The translations under genes and the position numbers were made by a program. DNA of 6,670 nt. Origin: Actinomycetota bacterium. Its GTDB lineage: Bacteria > Actinomycetota > Acidimicrobiia > Acidimicrobiales > JAMCPL01. How positions within the stretch are numbered: position 1 is the stretch's first letter; every line of letters starts with the position of its first letter. The stretch lies in the NCBI GenBank assembly GCA_023379725.1, contig JAMCPC010000124.1, forward strand, positions 15,475 to 22,144, in the 5' to 3' direction. The notes under the pieces were generated by a model that was not told where the DNA came from, did no database searches, and saw nothing but the letters and a program-made list of their open reading frames with translations. Below, one piece after another: positions 6,350 to 6,670 of the stretch.

Positions 6350-6375
6350 TCCGTCCTTACAGACGGAATCTCCGT
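6350..6375 (-). promoter_or_regulatory. Two overlapping, mutually exclusive small hairpins in the MaoC leader
   Basis: In mRNA sense (minus strand) the order is ACGGA (6371-6375), TCCGTC (6362-6367), GACGGA (6350-6355). The middle arm can pair with the upstream arm (five bp, loop GAT) or with the downstream arm (six bp, loop of six). The second hairpin ends 16 bases before the ribosome binding site. The pairings are seen directly; any regulatory role is an inference, since the stems are short. Confidence 0.25.
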
Positions 6376-6399
6376 TTTTGCCAAGCCACTTCCTACGGC

Positions 6400-6435
6400 C
6401 TGTTCCTATAGCTGTTCCTATAGCTGTTCCTATAG
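6400..6435. repeat. 12-bp tandem repeat, three perfect units, at the dehydratase stop codon
   Basis: The plus-strand unit ctgttcctatag occurs at 6400-6411, 6412-6423 and 6424-6435 without a mismatch. In mRNA sense each unit reads CTATAGGAACAG. The TAG of the unit at 6424-6435 is the stop codon of the upstream dehydratase gene (6430-6432), and because the period is 12 the same TAG recurs in frame in the next two units. Confidence 0.95.
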
Positions 6436-6670
6436 CCTATGAATTATATTTGAACGCGAAGTTACTACCGGATCACCTGTCTTGTCATCACGCCATACCA
6501 TCTCTGTCACGACGAATGTCATTACATGACCCTTTGATTCCTTGCGGTAAGCATCTACCACCTTCCCCTCACCTACCAACACATCGCCAACGTACACCGG
6601 CTTGTGGTATATGAACTCTTGTTCGCCGTGCAAAATAGTTCCTCCCTTGGACATAAGAGAACCTACTACT
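6430..6670 (-). CDS. FAS1-like dehydratase subunit (MaoC N-terminal type, HadA-like), 5' end outside window
   Basis: Only the C-terminal part is present: 79 residues, with the frame open to the window edge. H-G-E-Q-E-F-I-Y-H-K-P-V-Y-V-G-D is a very typical FAS1/HadA-like stretch, followed by K-V-V-D-A-Y-R and a final strand T-S-R-S-N-I-I-H-R. These proteins are hot-dog folds of about 150 residues, so roughly the first 70 are missing. The ATG at 6652-6654 is therefore probably internal, since in family members this region is preceded by a conserved helix; its upstream sequence also lacks a good ribosome binding site. The subunit likely pairs with the HadB-like protein encoded 115 bases downstream and shapes its acyl-chain pocket. 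The last residue, Leu, and the stop codon come from the 12-bp tandem repeat. Confidence 0.82.
   Translation of the reverse strand, partial: VVGSLMSKGGTILHGEQEFIYHKPVYVGDVLVGEGKVVDAYRKESKGHVMTFVVTEMVWRDDKTGDPVVTSRSNIIHRL

Noticed and set aside
6363..6379. Plus-strand intrinsic terminator, ACGGA-ATC-TCCGT followed by TTTT
   Set aside because: The stem is only five bp with a three-base loop, and no plus-strand gene ends near it; it is better seen as part of the MaoC leader.
6652..6654. ATG as the true start of the FAS1-like gene
   Set aside because: The frame stays open to the window edge and the recognisable part is only the C-terminal half of the family, so the gene very probably begins outside the window.

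Overview
The window reads as a chromosomal segment of a high-to-moderate GC Gram-positive bacterium, most likely an actinobacterium. The evidence is the pairing of a HadA-like (FAS1-type) and a HadB-like MaoC hot-dog protein, a fused LivH-LivM permease, and a typical lipobox on the binding protein. The moderate base composition, with free use of ATA and TTA codons, would suit a moderate-GC lineage such as some Acidimicrobiia. That placement is an inference from sequence style, not a database match.

Every convincing gene lies on the minus strand, so transcription runs from high to low coordinates. At the right edge is the C-terminal half of a FAS1-like dehydratase subunit (6430-6670). After a 115-base gap comes a MaoC/HadB-like dehydratase (5874-6314). 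A 264-base intergenic region follows (5610-5873). It has a small hairpin at the MaoC stop, a weak promoter candidate and, at its far end, a strong ribosome binding site. Next is a four-gene transporter operon of the branched-chain amino acid (HAAT) type, in the order binding lipoprotein (4089-5609), fused LivHM permease (2037-3974), LivG ATPase (1139-1957) and LivF ATPase (360-1139). LivG and LivF overlap by one base (TGATG). At the left edge is a small basic protein with a C-terminal CxxC-x2-WH motif (16-288).

The binding protein should capture a solute outside the membrane, the single-chain permease pass it across, and LivG/LivF drive transport with ATP. The substrate cannot be read from sequence; a branched-chain amino acid or another small carboxylate or amide is typical of the family. 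The two dehydratase subunits probably form a heterodimer that hydrates or dehydrates 3-hydroxyacyl thioesters. A link with the transporter is possible but unproven.

Most of the window is an ordinary transporter operon. The unusual part is three unrelated short tandem repeats (18, 36 and 12 bp units), all at gene boundaries and all with periods divisible by six. The 36-bp array between the binding protein and the permease is the most interesting. It supplies the binding protein's stop codon, repeats an SD-like GAGG plus ATG in each unit, and keeps open a second frame that ends in TAATG, overlapping the permease start. Other oddities are an Arg/Ser-rich insertion in LivF, a Pro-to-Leu change beside its Walker B motif, and two mutually exclusive small hairpins before the MaoC gene. 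No RNA gene, insertion sequence, prophage or CRISPR array was seen.
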